This document shows, piece after piece, positions 34,681-46,156 of a stretch of 64,000 nucleotides of DNA. The notes beneath the pieces were generated by a model that had not been told where the DNA came from, searched no databases, and was given only the letters and a program-made list of their open reading frames with translations. Origin of the DNA: Apophysomyces variabilis (lineage: Eukaryota > Mucoromycota > Mucoromycetes > Mucorales > Mucoraceae). The stretch covers positions 1-64,000 of the forward strand of contig MZZL01000402.1 of assembly GCA_002749535.1 (NCBI GenBank), read 5' to 3'. Numbering within the stretch: position 1 is the stretch's first letter; every line of letters starts with the position of its first letter. Both the position numbers and the translations under genes were made by a program.

Positions 34681-35604
34681 AAGAAACTAAGATCTTCCAT
34701 AATGGTTGTCTATGCAAAATTGCTTTTTTTCGAAGGAAAAATCAGCTCATTTCACTTTTCCTCTTTAGTCGAGTTATTACCGTGAATAGCTCGTGTTTCT
34801 TTTTATAAGCCAATGTGGTGTCCGTTGGTTTTTTTTGCTTGAGTAAAAGCAGCGTGTGCTCCCAGATAGCAGTTTCTCTCGTAGCGTTGCTAAATTGGTT
34901 ATTAATCATTCCTGATGCTGAAGCACTTCCAGTGTTAGAGGACTTTTTCTTCCTTTGTATTCTGTCTTTGCCAAATTGTCAATTGATTTGGGTCCAAGAA
35001 TTGTCTGTCTTAAAATGATTTTAAAGCGAAAGAAAGCTGGATACCAACCAAACAAAAAGGAAAAGAAAGAAAAAAAAACAGATCCTCAAAAATTTGATGC
35101 TCTTCTACGCTATTACTGTCATCTTTTGAACGGCAGATGATATTGGTTTTAAATGAAATGTCACCGCCAGGCTGATCACAAAGCTGTGACATAGCCAAAT
35201 CTCTTTGGAAATACTCAAACAGGTATAGTTCCTCGGATCATTGCTTATGCGGTTGAGTAAACAATAATGATATCCTATGCTTACAAAGCTGAATTACTAA
35301 GAGGGTATGGTCATATGAATTTATGCCGTATTTCGAGGGGTAGATATAATGAACACCTGAGTGAAAACCAACGATGCGCCTCTGAATGATTTTATTTTGT
35401 ACATGGCTTCAAAGCACGCACCGCACTCGTAACGGTTAATTTAAAATTGTCACGCCAGATTGGCGACATTTTAGAAAGGAAAACGAGCGTATGATTTCAA
35501 TGCTTTGATGCCAAATAATCATGTTCGCCGGAGGAAAAACTCTTAATGAAATGGTGTGTTTGGCAAATGTGCCTTGAAAAGAAGTAAAACCCAGCTTGCG
35601 AAAA
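34681..35604. other. Intergenic, no gene recognised
   Basis: AT-rich sequence with short frames only. It includes the promoter of the SDR gene and possibly the remaining degraded end of the Crypton relic. Confidence 0.5.
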
Positions 35605-36615
35605 ATGCGAAATTTCACACCGCAACTTTCTTTTTTGGACTTTGAGCACCTCATAATGGCCATTGCTGTCTTGGTAGCATGCATAGCTGTATGCACTGCG
35701 TACTACATCACTTCAAAAAACACAAAACGTCTGCAACGGGTTCCTCCAAGAGGTGAACGCGTATTGATCCTCGGTTGTTCATCTGGGATCGGTCGAGATA
35801 CTGCGCTTTCTTATGCAGCCCGAGGAGCCAAGCTCGTACTGTTTGCACGTCGAAAAGAGCTTCTACAACAGCTCAAACAAGAATGCGAGAATGTGGGTTC
35901 ACCCCAAGTACATTTCGTGGCAGGCGATGTGGTCTCCATGGAAAGTTTAAATCAAACGGCAACATTGCTCCGCGATGCTATGCAAGGTGTAGACACTGTG
36001 ATCTACTGTGCAGGAATGATTTCCGTCCGTCCCTTTCTAGAAGCAAGCGGCATAACTGTAACAAGATGTACTGATAAAACATACGAAGTCTCTCAGAAGA
36101 GAACAGAAACAGATCTCATGGAGGAAGCCCTTCATCGGATAACCGACATCAATTATTTCGCGGCGATTCGGGCGGCTCGATGCTTTTTACCACTTCTCAT
36201 TGAAACTTCCAAGATGCCAAATTTCATCGTGATTTCTTCCATGGCAGGCAAAGTTGGGGCACCGACACGGGCGCTATATGCAGGGTCAAAGCATGCGCTT
36301 CACGGATTTTTCGATTCATTGAGAGTAGAGATCCAGCAATACGGAGTCCATGTGGGATTAATATGTCCTGGGTCAGTGGCAACGGATTTACGCCATTCAG
36401 CTGTGGATACCAGTCTAGGAAGTGGAGCAATTGCAGGATCTCGCGCAAGCCTGTCAGCAAAAGCAGTGGCGAACCGTATTATATCCGCATCTGATCAGCG
36501 GGAACGCGAAGTATACATACCAGCTTGGTTTGGATATGCTGCTGTTTACGCCAAATTGTTTGCAAGCTCATGGGTAGATTGGGCAGCACGCCGGAAATAT
36601 AAGTTTTCCAACTAA
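35605..36615 (+). CDS. Membrane-anchored short-chain dehydrogenase/reductase
   Basis: Single exon, 336 residues from the first ATG; a second ATG at 35656 would give 319. A hydrophobic N-terminal segment (LIMAIAVLVACIAVCTAYYI) should anchor it in the ER membrane. The Rossmann motif is LGCSSGIGRDTAL, with DTVIYCAGM for the NAG-like motif, NYFAA for the catalytic Asn, SSMAGKVG with the catalytic Ser, YAGSKHAL for YxxxK, and CPGSVATD. This is a classical SDR like 11-beta-HSD/DHRS7 or fungal lipid-sphingoid reductases. The substrate cannot be told from the sequence. It has no introns, in contrast to nearly every neighbour. Confidence 0.9.
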   Translation: MRNFTPQLSFLDFEHLIMAIAVLVACIAVCTAYYITSKNTKRLQRVPPRGERVLILGCSSGIGRDTALSYAARGAKLVLFARRKELLQQLKQECENVGSPQVHFVAGDVVSMESLNQTATLLRDAMQGVDTVIYCAGMISVRPFLEASGITVTRCTDKTYEVSQKRTETDLMEEALHRITDINYFAAIRAARCFLPLLIETSKMPNFIVISSMAGKVGAPTRALYAGSKHALHGFFDSLRVEIQQYGVHVGLICPGSVATDLRHSAVDTSLGSGAIAGSRASLSAKAVANRIISASDQREREVYIPAWFGYAAVYAKLFASSWVDWAARRKYKFSN

Positions 36616-37662
36616 GAGATTGTATTAGAATGGTAAATCACGATAGAACTTTTGATTGCTTTCATATAAACATCTGATGATAATCACACTTTAACGTTTT
36701 GTTTATTCGGATTTAGGCCACTGCGAATAAGGTCTGCGGTGGAAACATTTGCAATCAGTCCATAGATTATGCTTTGATAAGGATACTTAACATTGACACC
36801 GACCTGGTCTTTCGTCAAAAGCAAAATGTACTTTGAGAAGCGTGAGGCCAACCATGTTAGATATTTGAGATTATATTCTATGTCAATAGGAAGGTTGCTT
36901 GTAACATGGCGGAGTAGAATTCGTCATTATTGAGCATCGAGCCGTTAGAGAGGTGATACAGACTTTGCCCACAGAAAACTAAAAACATCGACTAGTGATC
37001 ATCTGAAGCTATGAGTTATTTTGCGGACGTTTTTGAGGTCGATCAGATAAGTTACGGTTGCAGAAAAAATATATATTATGACCAACGATCATGCAGGCTT
37101 GAAGAGATGCGAGACGTGTATCGTTTCCATGATGTAGTACCTCTATTTGCTTAGCTAGCGATGCCATAGACGTAGTTCTTTTTCTTCCATGAAACACTGC
37201 TCGATCTGTGCAAAATCATTCTAATTGCGCAAAACCAGAAAATTAGCTGTTCTATACGAGATCCGTAGAACGTTTTTAAATGCTTTTTTTTTTGCATGCT
37301 ACTTTGCGGAAAAGAAATTCGAGTCGTCTAAACCGTACATTCTTTCTTTTGGGTTGCAGACTTCCCGTCCTTGAGAAGAAATTAACTTAGAGAAAGGAAT
37401 ATGATATCGGCGCCTGATGCATAATAACTCGTGCTAGAGGCATCCAAGTGCTTCTAAAGCGAAAGATCTGCAGAGAGTTCAATGAACACTTCGAACTAGC
37501 TAACAGTGAATCTACTCTAATCATTTCCTTTCGGTGCCTGCTTGTTTGCTAGCCAAGAGGCCCCCTTTCTTTCCCCTAAGTACCCCTTTAACTCGTCGGC
37601 AAAAATAAAACATAAGTCTGACCAAGACATCCTCCTTGTTATCGTGTTTTTGGTCGTTATCG
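36616..37662. other. Intergenic, no gene recognised
   Basis: About 1 kb of AT-rich sequence with no supported gene. Confidence 0.5.
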
Positions 37663-38091
37663 ATGCATCTTCTGTGTCTCTTGTGGATATTCGGAATAGT
37701 TGTCGCTGGGCAAGAGCAAGGACAAAATGTGTTTCCTAGTAACCACAGCGCGGTATCCGTGACAGTGGCTAATGCAACCTCTACTATCTCTTCATTAACA
37801 TTGCCCACTTCGATGATCAGCATGAATGCCTCGGCTAGCCTTACTTCATCCACTCAGTTGTCATCCATGACGACAACGTTCGTACCAACGCATCTCTCTA
37901 CCCCTGCAAGAACATCATCTGCGAGTCAAGCTCATTCAACTTCACATCCATCTCAGTCGGCGCCACTTCCGGACGACACCGTTGGAAAATACGGTCGACT
38001 TCATGTATCTGACGCATCCAGAGATCGTTTGCAATGGGGACTATCCTTTTTGGCAGTCAGCATATTCATATCAACGCCATGGCTCATTTGA
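37663..38091 (+). CDS. Small Ser/Thr-rich secreted protein, possible GPI anchor
   Basis: A single exon of 142 residues. The N-terminus MHLLCLLWIFGIVVAG is a good signal peptide. The middle (about residues 30-105) is rich in Ser and Thr with several N-glycosylation sequons (NHS, NAT, NAS). The C-terminus ends in a hydrophobic stretch (LSFLAVSIFISTPWLI) behind a small polar region, as in GPI-anchored wall proteins. No catalytic domain is present. A minus-strand frame covers the same bases but shows no such organisation. Expression is unproven. Confidence 0.55.
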   Translation: MHLLCLLWIFGIVVAGQEQGQNVFPSNHSAVSVTVANATSTISSLTLPTSMISMNASASLTSSTQLSSMTTTFVPTHLSTPARTSSASQAHSTSHPSQSAPLPDDTVGKYGRLHVSDASRDRLQWGLSFLAVSIFISTPWLI

Positions 38092-39299
38092 GCGAAAAAC
38101 AGCATCAGCATATCATTCCTTTTTCTTTTCAGTTTCAAAAGCTTTTCTTTTTAATATCATGTCTTTTAAATGAGTACAGGATATGCTTCTGATTTCTTTT
38201 CTAGATTCACTGCAATAAACTTGCGAACTAACATACATTCCTCGAAAACGCTGTTTGAGTTTCACAGCGCTCTTATACAGAAAGCTTCCTATAGTAATAA
38301 GATGTTATTTCCAAATTATATAATGACAGGTAGGGGTAATCGGCTTACGCTAAGAAATAGATTATCGCACGATGGTTCATCTGACTTGAAAGATGCTACA
38401 CGGCTTCAAAGGAACAGAAGTCTTGAAATCAAAAGAAGGATCACTGTATTAAAAAGCTACATGATTAATGCAGTGGTTCTATTTATAGCTGCAACAACTC
38501 GTATTTATCCAGTAGTTGCTACGTTATCTATTATACATTCAAAATGTGAAGCTTGTAGAAGGAAGAGTCTACAATTGCCGTGCTTGTATGCATTAGTTCC
38601 TCTATATATGGATAATAACCGATCACGCTTCATTCTCTATATGTCCTCAAGTTCTTATGTTACCTATCAATAGAGTTCTTCTCCATATCCTTGGTCCTAT
38701 TTAACTGATGTTCGGTGTATCTATTGTGCCTTTTCCTTTTTGGCAAAATTTTCTGATCTTGTTTCCTTGATATAGTGAATACAGATCCATGCCGGCTGCA
38801 GATTGACAGCAGAAGTTTTGCTTGTGGGTAATTTTTTTGTAGTGCTGTCAACATATTTTTCATGCAAAATACGATATCAGAGAGGCCCTATGCCGGAGTT
38901 CTACAGATGGTTCCGCAAAGAGAAAAGCAACCAAGCCGCGGGACATCATGATTTAATTATTAGTATCTACTCTATTTTTCTCTGACATACATACTGTGGA
39001 AACAACTGATTAAACTGAGTTCTACTGTTGCACCATGTAAGAAGAACTGTTCACAATGAATTGGTTCATTTAAAGGTATCGTTTATTGACAGAAAAAATA
39101 TGGCATTCCTTTTTACGTCAAAGCTACAATATGTTCTTGCCGAGTCCTTTCGACTTTTGCAATCGTAGTAAAGCTTAACATTTTAGCAGCCATATATTAA
39201 CAAGAAAACGAGGCCCAAAGGGCTGAGCCTAATTCTTAGAGAGACACATGCACATATACATACACTCTTTATTTTTAATTTCTGATTTGTATTTACCAG
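38092..39299. other. Intergenic, possibly degraded Helitron body
   Basis: A 167-codon frame at 38170-38673 has no recognisable domain. The sequence just upstream of the helicase relic ends in TATTTACCAG, which looks like a splice acceptor, so more of the element may once have lain here. Confidence 0.4.
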
Positions 39300-39739
39300 A
39301 ACCTTCATGGCTTTGATCTGCATGCCCAGCAACAACGACACTTTGCCGAGTTCCTTTTGAATGTTGGTGATGGCCGTGTCCCACCAGGTATGTACTCTTC
39401 TATCATATGAACCTCATCATTTTCTCACTTATTTATGCAGTTCCAAATTCCGCTTATATTCCCCTCAACCCTCAGTGGTGCATACCCGGGTCAAACGTCG
39501 ATGACCTTATTGCCGCTATATACCACCCAGTACTCAACGCTATCCCTCCCATTGATACCCAACTTCTTACTGATCGTGCTATCCTTACACCGAAAAATCG
39601 CCACGTAGACATGATCGACAATATTATCACAATTTATTCCCAGGAACGAGCAGCGCTTATAACAGCGCTGATACTGTTGTCGAACGCGAACATCAGAATC
39701 AAGTGCCTGTAGACTTTTTAGATTCACTATCATTTGCAG
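39300..39739 (+). mobile_element. Helitron Pif1-like helicase relic (C-terminal part)
   Basis: Two spliced pieces (39300-39387 and from 39440) read NLHGFDLHAQQQRHFAEFLL, NVGDGRVPP, YIPLNPQWCIPGS, VDDLIAAIYHPVL and RAILTPKNRHVDMID. This is the conserved C-terminal segment of Helitron helicases (FAEFLLxxGDG, AIL-PxN--V). A one-base frame change near 39625 is needed to continue into FPGTSSAYNSADTV, so the gene is broken. The Rep domain and the helicase motifs I-III are missing. Confidence 0.7.
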
Positions 39740-40057
39740 GTAACTTCTATCTACTGTTCACCAATTCAAATACCGTTTCTTCATCATTTATAGAGAGTTT
39801 CAAAATGAACTCCAGGTTGTCATAGGTAGTAGTTTACATATTTGAAAATTAGCGAGAAAAGAAACTGCTGCATAAGGAGGTACATTGAAAAAAAAGAGGT
39901 ATGCGTAAGTATCATAGTATTTTTCACTCTGTTTACGCTTCTTCATCTTTATACTCTTGACAAGAATCAATTGATGGTTATCTGTTCAAAAAATGGGGAA
40001 CATCAGGACAATGAGTTGTCTTTTTTTTTTTTTTTTTTTTTTTCAGATATAGCAATC

Positions 40058-40361
40058 NNNNNNNNNNNNNNNNNNNNNNNNNNNNNNNNNNNNNNNNNNN
40101 NNNNNNNNNNNNNNNNNNNNNNNNNNNNNNNNNNNNNNNNNNNNNNNNNNNNNNNNNNNNNNNNNNNNNNNNNNNNNNNNNNNNNNNNNNNNNNNNNNNN
40201 NNNNNNNNNNNNNNNNNNNNNNNNNNNNNNNNNNNNNNNNNNNNNNNNNNNNNNNNNNNNNNNNNNNNNNNNNNNNNNNNNNNNNNNNNNNNNNNNNNNN
40301 NNNNNNNNNNNNNNNNNNNNNNNNNNNNNNNNNNNNNNNNNNNNNNNNNNNNNNNNNNNNN
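40058..40361. other. Assembly gap (304 N) with duplicated flanks
   Basis: The left side ends in 23 T (40021-40043) then CAGATATAGCAATC. The right side begins with exactly 28 T (40362-40389), then AGTTTCAGATATAGCAATC. The same word, TTTCAGATATAGCAATC, thus stands on both sides of the gap, suggesting the two contigs overlap and the gap is partly artificial. Confidence 0.9.
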
Positions 40362-40389
40362 TTTTTTTTTTTTTTTTTTTTTTTTTTTT

Positions 40390-41394
40390 AGTTTCAGATA
40401 TAGCAATCAAAGCAGTCATTATCAATCACGGTTTGCATAAATGTCGTCCCTTCTTTTCCATCACCTTAACTCTCTTTAACCGGGATGTATTCCCTCAAGA
40501 AAAGAAGACCACCCCGTTTGCCCTCAGGAAATGTATTCATGGCAGCATCATCCATTCAAGGATTGATTCTCTACTTTGCGCAAGGTAAGTATCCACCATT
40601 AACTCATAATTAACATAGCTTATGCAAAGTGAAATAGATGATTCATGTATCAAGGAAAATAGCGATGTGCTTCACTATATGGGGATAGTGGAAAGGACAG
40701 GGACACGCAATTCAGGTATTTTGTATTCACCCAGTTTCGTTTTTCAAACTGACATCCTATTACCATTAGACGACAACAGACCCAGTCGGAGTCTTAGGAT
40801 TTCAGAAGGGGCTACTGACACCGCCAGTGCAGACTTGCTCGATTATACGATAAGCAAGATCTACGATGAGCGCTTAATTCAGTATTGTCAGCATGGGATC
40901 TTATTTCAAGATCTGCCGAATTGTAGTTAGTCTCCCCATTTTCCCCTTAGTGCTACTGAATGTAAGACTTTAGCACACAGTAACTGTGGTACATTTTTAC
41001 AACTTGTTAGTCCTGCTGTAGAGCCCCGTTGTAGACTTGAAAGGAGCCTAGATATATTGTTTATTGAGACTTTTGCTATGTTACTCTGAGTAATTTTGCA
41101 TCCTTACATGACACAAAAGCCGATCTGTTGGAGTGGTTTTCAATCCTTCTTCTTCACGCAAGCGGCAGACATAAGCATGATAATTGAAAATACTTCGCTA
41201 TTGGACTGCTGACGCATATAGCCTCCCCAAACGATCCGAGGTTGGAGACAGGAAGAAATAAGGCCATATATTAACAATTTATATTTTTTTAACTTATTCG
41301 TTTGGACTATAACACATATATTCAAAACATCTAAAAACAAACATGGTGTTCTTATATCGCTGAACCAGCAGAGAGAAGGAAATGAAAGACGTTG
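40390..41394. other. Mostly intergenic, one unsupported frame
   Basis: An ATG-started frame of 102 codons at 40622-40930 has no recognisable domain or splice support. A segment near 41055-41105 resembles 27855-27905. Nothing else is recognised. Confidence 0.4.
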
Positions 41395-44300
41395 TCAAGT
41401 TGAAAGATTATCTGGCCATGGTATAGGTTCTGGTGATGCTGTTTTCGATTGCAGAGATCGGTGGAGGATGTCGATGTAAGTCCGATACTTTATAATCTCC
41501 CGGAGCAAGTATTGCGTTCGTTGTTCCCAGTTGCTAAGGGCTTTCGTTCTATTGAACGAACGGGAGGCATACTAAACTGTGGTGAGCATTAAGAGCGACT
41601 CATTGGTTATAACTTACTTTTCTTTCTATCAGCTCTTTGAGCCCCCGATGTTCTTCCAAAGTATTGACCAGTCCGTCTGCACATCGTGTAAGAGACTGTA
41701 ATTGGTCGAACTCCGAAAGCGTACTTGGAACAAGACATGGTGCTGGGGGCTTCCATTCAGGAAGAGGACTTTCGGTTCGCGACAAGGTTACTCCGTCTTC
41801 TTGTAGATCTTGTTTTGTCCAAGCTGTTCTCCATCCATAATCTAGGTTACACACACCTCCTGGCAATGGTTCTTTGCTTCTTAATGCTGCCCAATAATTG
41901 CATGTAGAAACCCACTCAAGGATCGAATACAGATTAAGGGCTTCAAAGAGCCATACAGCTCCATCTGCAGTTTCCAGACAGAACACATGGTGTCTTTGTC
42001 CATTCCATCCCGGTGGGGGCAAAAGCCTTGCCAAACTATGTTTGGTGTCGATTTTACCCAGCACTTGATGATGGCCGTGCTGCATGGTTTATTAGCGAAC
42101 TAGAAAACGACATGCCTCAGATCGAGCATACCTTCCATAACTTGTCACTGTTACAGTCGTCATTGGATACAGAGGGAAGCGAATTTAAGTTTTCTTGCAT
42201 ATTACAGATTTTGTTGTGACTCCATATCACCAGACTTCGGCGATTATCTTTGGAAGATCCGTTTGTAGGTCGATACATAGTAATCTCCCCTTCATTTATT
42301 TCCATATAGCAGAGTTGCCATCCACGACTTTTAGCTTTTCGATCAGATGACTCCAACACTTGTTTGCGCATCACGAAGCCTTCCTTGTGTACGTTAATGC
42401 CTACGTCAATACTTGCTGTATTTAAACTCGTCGGTAAGCAAACCGTAGACAGAGAATTTTGGCGATCAAGGAAGTTTGAGGTTGCTACGGAGGACCCTGA
42501 GGGTCTACGAGACTCAGTCACATCGACCGACATGTCATCGACGGATGGTGATGCGGAGTCTTGCTTTTGAGGTTCATCGGTCACTGAGGGTTGTCTTTCA
42601 TACGCGGCTGAAGCTTGATTAATAGGATTGCTTTTTGTGCGATTATAGATATCCTACGAATGCAAACTTGTTAACCTCGTCTGTCTATTTTTTTTTTGTT
42701 CCTATCGCTTTTTTTTTACCTTTAGAAGAGCTTCCATTTCGGTAAGCCATGCTTTCTGTTTTCTGACGAGTCGCTGGTCTGCAAAATTTTTCGAGCGTAA
42801 TGATTCCATAGAAATTGCCGGCGTGATACGGATGGTATCAGAAGATTTTTTGTGTTGAATACAGCTTAGGCTCTTTACGCTCGGGTTCCGACGAATTGCT
42901 CGAAAGGAGGAAGGCATTGACGATGCAGAAGATAGCGCTGATCTTACGCTGGTACTGACAGGTAGACTGACCGAAAAGTGGCTAGCGTTTGGCAAGTTAA
43001 AAGGGGTATCGGCCGAGAAAGGTGCTGACTTGAGAGAACGGATTGTGGCTATGGTATTTTTTACAAACTTAGATCTTGTCATTTTACGATGATTTATTCT
43101 TGCTGCATGAAGATCGGTATTAAGAAGGAGAATGGAATATGCGACTGCATAAACAACATCTAGACATAATCGGTTATTCATCATGAATTTGTGCCTGACT
43201 CTTTTGCCATCGTTACCTTCGCTACCAAGTGAACTGTCCGAATTACATTCCCAATAACGACTTGCAAACGCTTCTAAGATGCGGTCTATTTGTTGTGACT
43301 CAGCCTTAAGGTAAAGCTTCGAGCACAACTTGCGAAACGCCATATCCACTCTTTGTTTGGAGAATTCAAAACAATTCATGTATTGTTGTAAGACAGCCGC
43401 CCTAAACGGGTCACTAGAAATGCAACAAAAGGTTAAATCGGAAATGCTTTGTTTACAGAGGGTTTACCTTGTTCCTAGCCACTCAGCTATGCTTTCCCTG
43501 GAGCAGAAACTCGGATCTTCCTTCCAAAGTCTGTCCACTGCTTTGGCTATGGACTCTGTGTCAGTTACAATTGAGCGTCTGCCTACGTTCTGGACAGATC
43601 CTTCGGGTTCTTGAAGGTCTTTGCACGAATGCCCTTCTAGCGTTGATTCAGATGCTTGGTTGTCTACAGCATCCACAAACTCTTCACTACTACTATCTTC
43701 ATTATCTTGCGTATAGTCAGCGGTTTTCTCGTAGCTAGGCATGTTGTCGGTATCTAATGTCAAATGACGCTTGCAAACCAGTTGTGAAAAGTTTTCCTCA
43801 TCGGGGCTAGCAAAGGTGGTATAGACTGAGCTCATCGTAGTACTGGAGCGACTGGCTCGTGTGCTCATGCTATAGTGAGAACAATGTTTGATTCGGCTCA
43901 TGTTCCGGCTTCTTGCATCTGGCTTCGGATTGCGTTCCACAACTTCACTATTCGTCGGGCCAACAGTTAAGCTATCACTTGCCGGCCTGTTGCTTAGCTT
44001 GTCGGACGTCATGTATCCTCTTTTGATACAATTCAGATTATCAGCCGTTGGTTTAAGGTGTTGCTCTTTAGTGATAGGTAATGCCTGGTCATTGTCTTCC
44101 TTCCAACGCTTATGTAAAGGAAGCGATGATTGCCGACGAGGAAGGCAGGAAAAGGCTGTTAATCTTGGTGATTGGTGAATGTCATCATTGTCAGTACATT
44201 GAGGGTGTTTACGGCTCTGAAGATAAAGTAAAATGGGATGCATAAATAAGGGGCGGTTCGCCCAAAGAATGAAATTACCTCCTTCTTGGACGAATATTGG

Positions 44301-44574
44301 AGAGACTTACTCCTTTGAATTTTTTAAATAGCGTAGCGAACGACTAAAGAAATCGAACAGCGTGTTGGTAAGAGTCTAGTCGAGCTCTTCTTACTTTTTT
44401 GATAGACTTTCTGTGCGACTGTCTCTGCGAGCAAGCCGATAAAATGGAAATTTCGCAAGGCTGTCGTTTCCCGTTAGCCGGCTTATTCGTGAATAATTTT
44501 GGCATGTTGAGGGGTGATCGATCGTCTGGCGTGGTGCAAGTGTATGTTCGGGTTTGAGCATTGGATACAGGCAT
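41395..44574 (-). CDS. Sec7-PH domain Arf guanine nucleotide exchange factor
   Basis: Seven exons (44574-44395, 44343-44311, 44216-43468, 43413-42720, 42653-42132, 42079-41618, 41571-41395) give 938 residues. A disordered Ser-rich N-terminus precedes a Sec7 domain that begins near SIAEWLG. FEFSKQRVDMAFRKL, AESQQIDRI with the glutamic finger, and VAYSILLLNTDLH follow. A PH domain of the PSD/EFA6 type follows: VHKEGFVMRKQVLE, WQLCYMEINEGEITMYRP, LPPPGWNGQRHHVF, WVSTCNYWAALRSKEPL. A C-terminal helix (WEQRTQYLLREIIKYRTYI) completes it. Such proteins (EFA6/PSD in animals, Yel1 and Sec74 in yeasts) load GTP on Arf at the plasma membrane. The usual PG before the glutamic finger is replaced by KA. 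The start is uncertain: an upstream ATG with a good donor (near 44650) does not join in frame. Confidence 0.88.
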
Positions 44575-46156
44575 TCCTGATGGGCGCAATTAAGGTTTCT
44601 ATTATAATTAGATATATGACTTACCTGTCAGATCCTCTCGCAGACATTTTATTAGTGACACGCCGTTTAACTGCCGTGAATTAGGTAACCTGGCGGTGCC
44701 AGATAACTGCAAAGACATAAGAGAAGTTGAGAAGAAAGAGGAGCAAAAAAGTGACAAGTGGCTGGCTAGTATTAATAGGTTGGCGAAGGGTGATGCAACC
44801 CCTTGGAACAGAGGGGCTTACCAAGGTTCAGCAGCATACATGTGCTTTGCTGAGCATTTTTTAGCTACATACAACCTGGATAACTCTCCGTCAATCGCAA
44901 ACGCGCAGGGTTCAGGCGGACCTCCTGCCATAAATTGCAACTCCTGTAACCAAAACGGTAGCAAGTTTAACACGCACAATATCTCCTTTCTACTAAGCGA
45001 TAGACTTTGCTGGCCCGCGTTCATTTCCTCCTTATTTTGCTACTACCGTTATAGTTCAACGACAGGCACGTTGTCAAAACAAAAAAAAAGATCGACGAAG
45101 CAAATCTAACTACTAACAATAATAGAAAAAACAAGATCTTCAATCAAGATCATGACTCCCGCCCCGTTAAGAACCAGTTATCTAGAATGGCGGCTTTAAA
45201 AATAATTGCAAATTTACTTTTCTCTCATTCTTTATTCTGTCAATAAGCATTTTAACTGTCCAGTCAAGTTTCAGGTTGACGGACGGTTAAATCATAGCCG
45301 TAACGTGGCTATTCCTCGTGCTAGAAACGCATGATTTACTTTTTGAGGATGGCACAGAATGGAATCTCATCGATTAAATCCCATGTGCATCAGTCAAGAA
45401 ATGGTCGTAGTACAAATTGGGACTATTTGTTTTTCATTTTTTCTTTCAGCACATGCCAGTTTGAAGAGGTGTGCGAGAAAAGAAAAATATGAGCTCTCAC
45501 AGTTTGCATGCGTTATTCTAATTTCGTCATGGTAGATGCATCTATATTGAGGAGTTTGAGCAGAAGTGGCCGGTGCGAGATGATGGGAGCTTCAGTAACT
45601 GCTCCCTCTTGAGTGGTCTTATAGATATGATTGGCGGATAATCATTTTATCGCTGTGATTCAGTAACAATTTGAGACATAAAGGTACAGACGATGAGGAA
45701 GAAATCTCAAGATGGTGCACAACTCATGAGCCCATCCCGATATACAATTGGTGTATTTCGATTCCAAACAAAGATAGCAAACCGGTTAATAGTGTTCATT
45801 GGTACCTCATTATAGCTTTGTTTTTTTTTTCATGGCACAATGGCATGAACTTAAAGTCGAGTGAGTGAGTGACTAAGTTTTTGGCGGAGAAAATGGAGGG
45901 TCGCTCTCATTTTCTGTCCAGCAAACAAAAAAAATTACGAAGACTTTAAGCGGAAGCCTACAAAGGGTGAGCCTCAGAGGTTTTTACTTGTTGCTTTTTG
46001 CTCAACGTGAAGGACGATCTATTGTGAATGAAACTGACACACCCTTCTTTCTGCAATACTCCTTTCAGACGCCCTTATCGTCTTCGTCACTGTGCAACAA
46101 CGATTGAATAAACCAAATCAGCAGCTTAATATATCACTATTCTCATCTCGGATCGG
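44575..46156. other. Intergenic, no gene recognised
   Basis: About 1.6 kb between two divergently oriented genes. A plus-strand frame at 44696-45109 has no domain and overlaps the probable leader of the Sec7-PH gene. Promoters of both genes must lie here. Confidence 0.5.

Noticed and set aside
37521..37853. Minus-strand frame overlapping the small secreted protein
   Set aside because: No signal peptide or domain; the plus-strand frame has a coherent signal, sequons and hydrophobic tail.
39842..40588. Long frames across the second gap
   Set aside because: The same artefact of N bases and poly-T/poly-A; no coding signal on either side.
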